The position numbers and the translations under genes were made by a program. DNA of 64,000 nt from Thermogemmatispora carboxidivorans. Its GTDB lineage: Bacteria; Chloroflexota; Ktedonobacteria; Ktedonobacterales; Ktedonobacteraceae. Below the pieces are notes generated by a model, which saw nothing but the letters and a program-made list of their open reading frames with translations, had not been told where the DNA came from and did not search any database. Positions 63,977 through 64,000 of the stretch are shown here, one piece after another. Positions within the stretch are counted from its first letter, which is position 1. Every line of letters begins with the position of its first letter. The stretch lies in the NCBI RefSeq assembly GCF_000702505.1, contig NZ_JNIM01000001.1:496001-560000 (forward strand), read 5' to 3'.

Positions 63977-64000
63977 GTGAGGCGAGGCACGAATCTGATC
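63973..64000 (+). CDS. Start of a gene overlapping the sigma gene, probably anti-sigma (partial)
   Basis: ATG at 63973 shares ATGA with the sigma stop and has GGGGAGGAG about 7 nt upstream. Only nine codons are inside the window (Met-Ser-Glu-Ala-Arg-His-Glu-Ser-Asp). Anti-sigma identity is inferred from position alone. Confidence 0.5.

Overview
The window looks like a chromosomal segment of a GC-rich, non-proteobacterial organism, most likely a Ktedonobacteria-type Chloroflexota (Thermogemmatispora-like). That placement is an inference from gene content: Ser/Thr kinase with a polytopic tail, paired XRE-TPR regulators, Chloroflexota-style Cys-rich PAS kinase, DUF4352 lipoprotein, S53 peptidase, pyruvate phosphate dikinase, SAM-I and T-box leaders. 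No 16S gene is present to test it. Almost all the DNA is ordinary single-copy genes. I see no insertion sequence, prophage, CRISPR array, origin or rRNA operon.

Layout. 1-11.3 kb: a Bax1/DUF790-like nuclease, a membrane Ser/Thr kinase, an FG-GAP-like membrane protein, an AI-2E-family transporter, two TrkA/RCK proteins, a FemAB-type aminoacyltransferase, a PLDc_N-like small membrane protein and a GNAT enzyme. 11.4-17.5 kb: a methionine/aspartate-family operon (metX-metY-aspartokinase-asd) read from one strong promoter through an unusually long leader that carries a SAM-I riboswitch with its own terminator and then a complete T-box with a second terminator. 17.5-23.9 kb: an S53 peptidase lipoprotein, two tandem CHAP-domain membrane proteins, malate dehydrogenase and RsmI. 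23.9-30.3 kb: a gene-poor AT-richer stretch, then two XRE-TPR regulators flanking a divergent sigma-like gene and a soluble protein with an anti-sigma zinc motif. 30.7-42.5 kb: aroC, a Fur-family repressor, fdhD, mnmE, a glycosidase-like secreted protein, hisS, a GT2 glycosyltransferase and gyrA.

42.9-50.7 kb: a CvpA-like protein, a tandem bPH2 protein with a C-terminal PASTA repeat, an RlmD/TrmA-type rRNA methyltransferase, an ECF sigma / membrane anti-sigma / bactofilin-like gene set, and a DUF4352 lipoprotein. 51.2-64 kb: tRNA-Leu(UAA), mnmG, a response regulator/histidine kinase pair, endonuclease V with a methyltransferase, a proline-rich membrane protein, ppdK, a HEPN protein, and an ECF sigma factor whose overlapping partner gene runs off the end.

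How genes work together: metX, metY, aspartokinase and asd feed aspartate carbon to homocysteine. MnmE and MnmG, though 16 kb apart, are the two halves of the tRNA U34 modification enzyme. Three sigma/anti-sigma type modules and one two-component pair make the region rich in signalling. Many promoters fit a primary-sigma pattern (TTGNCN, 17 bp, TATAAT or TATACT), which helped place starts and leaders. All coordinates and motif counts were read by eye; no database search was run.
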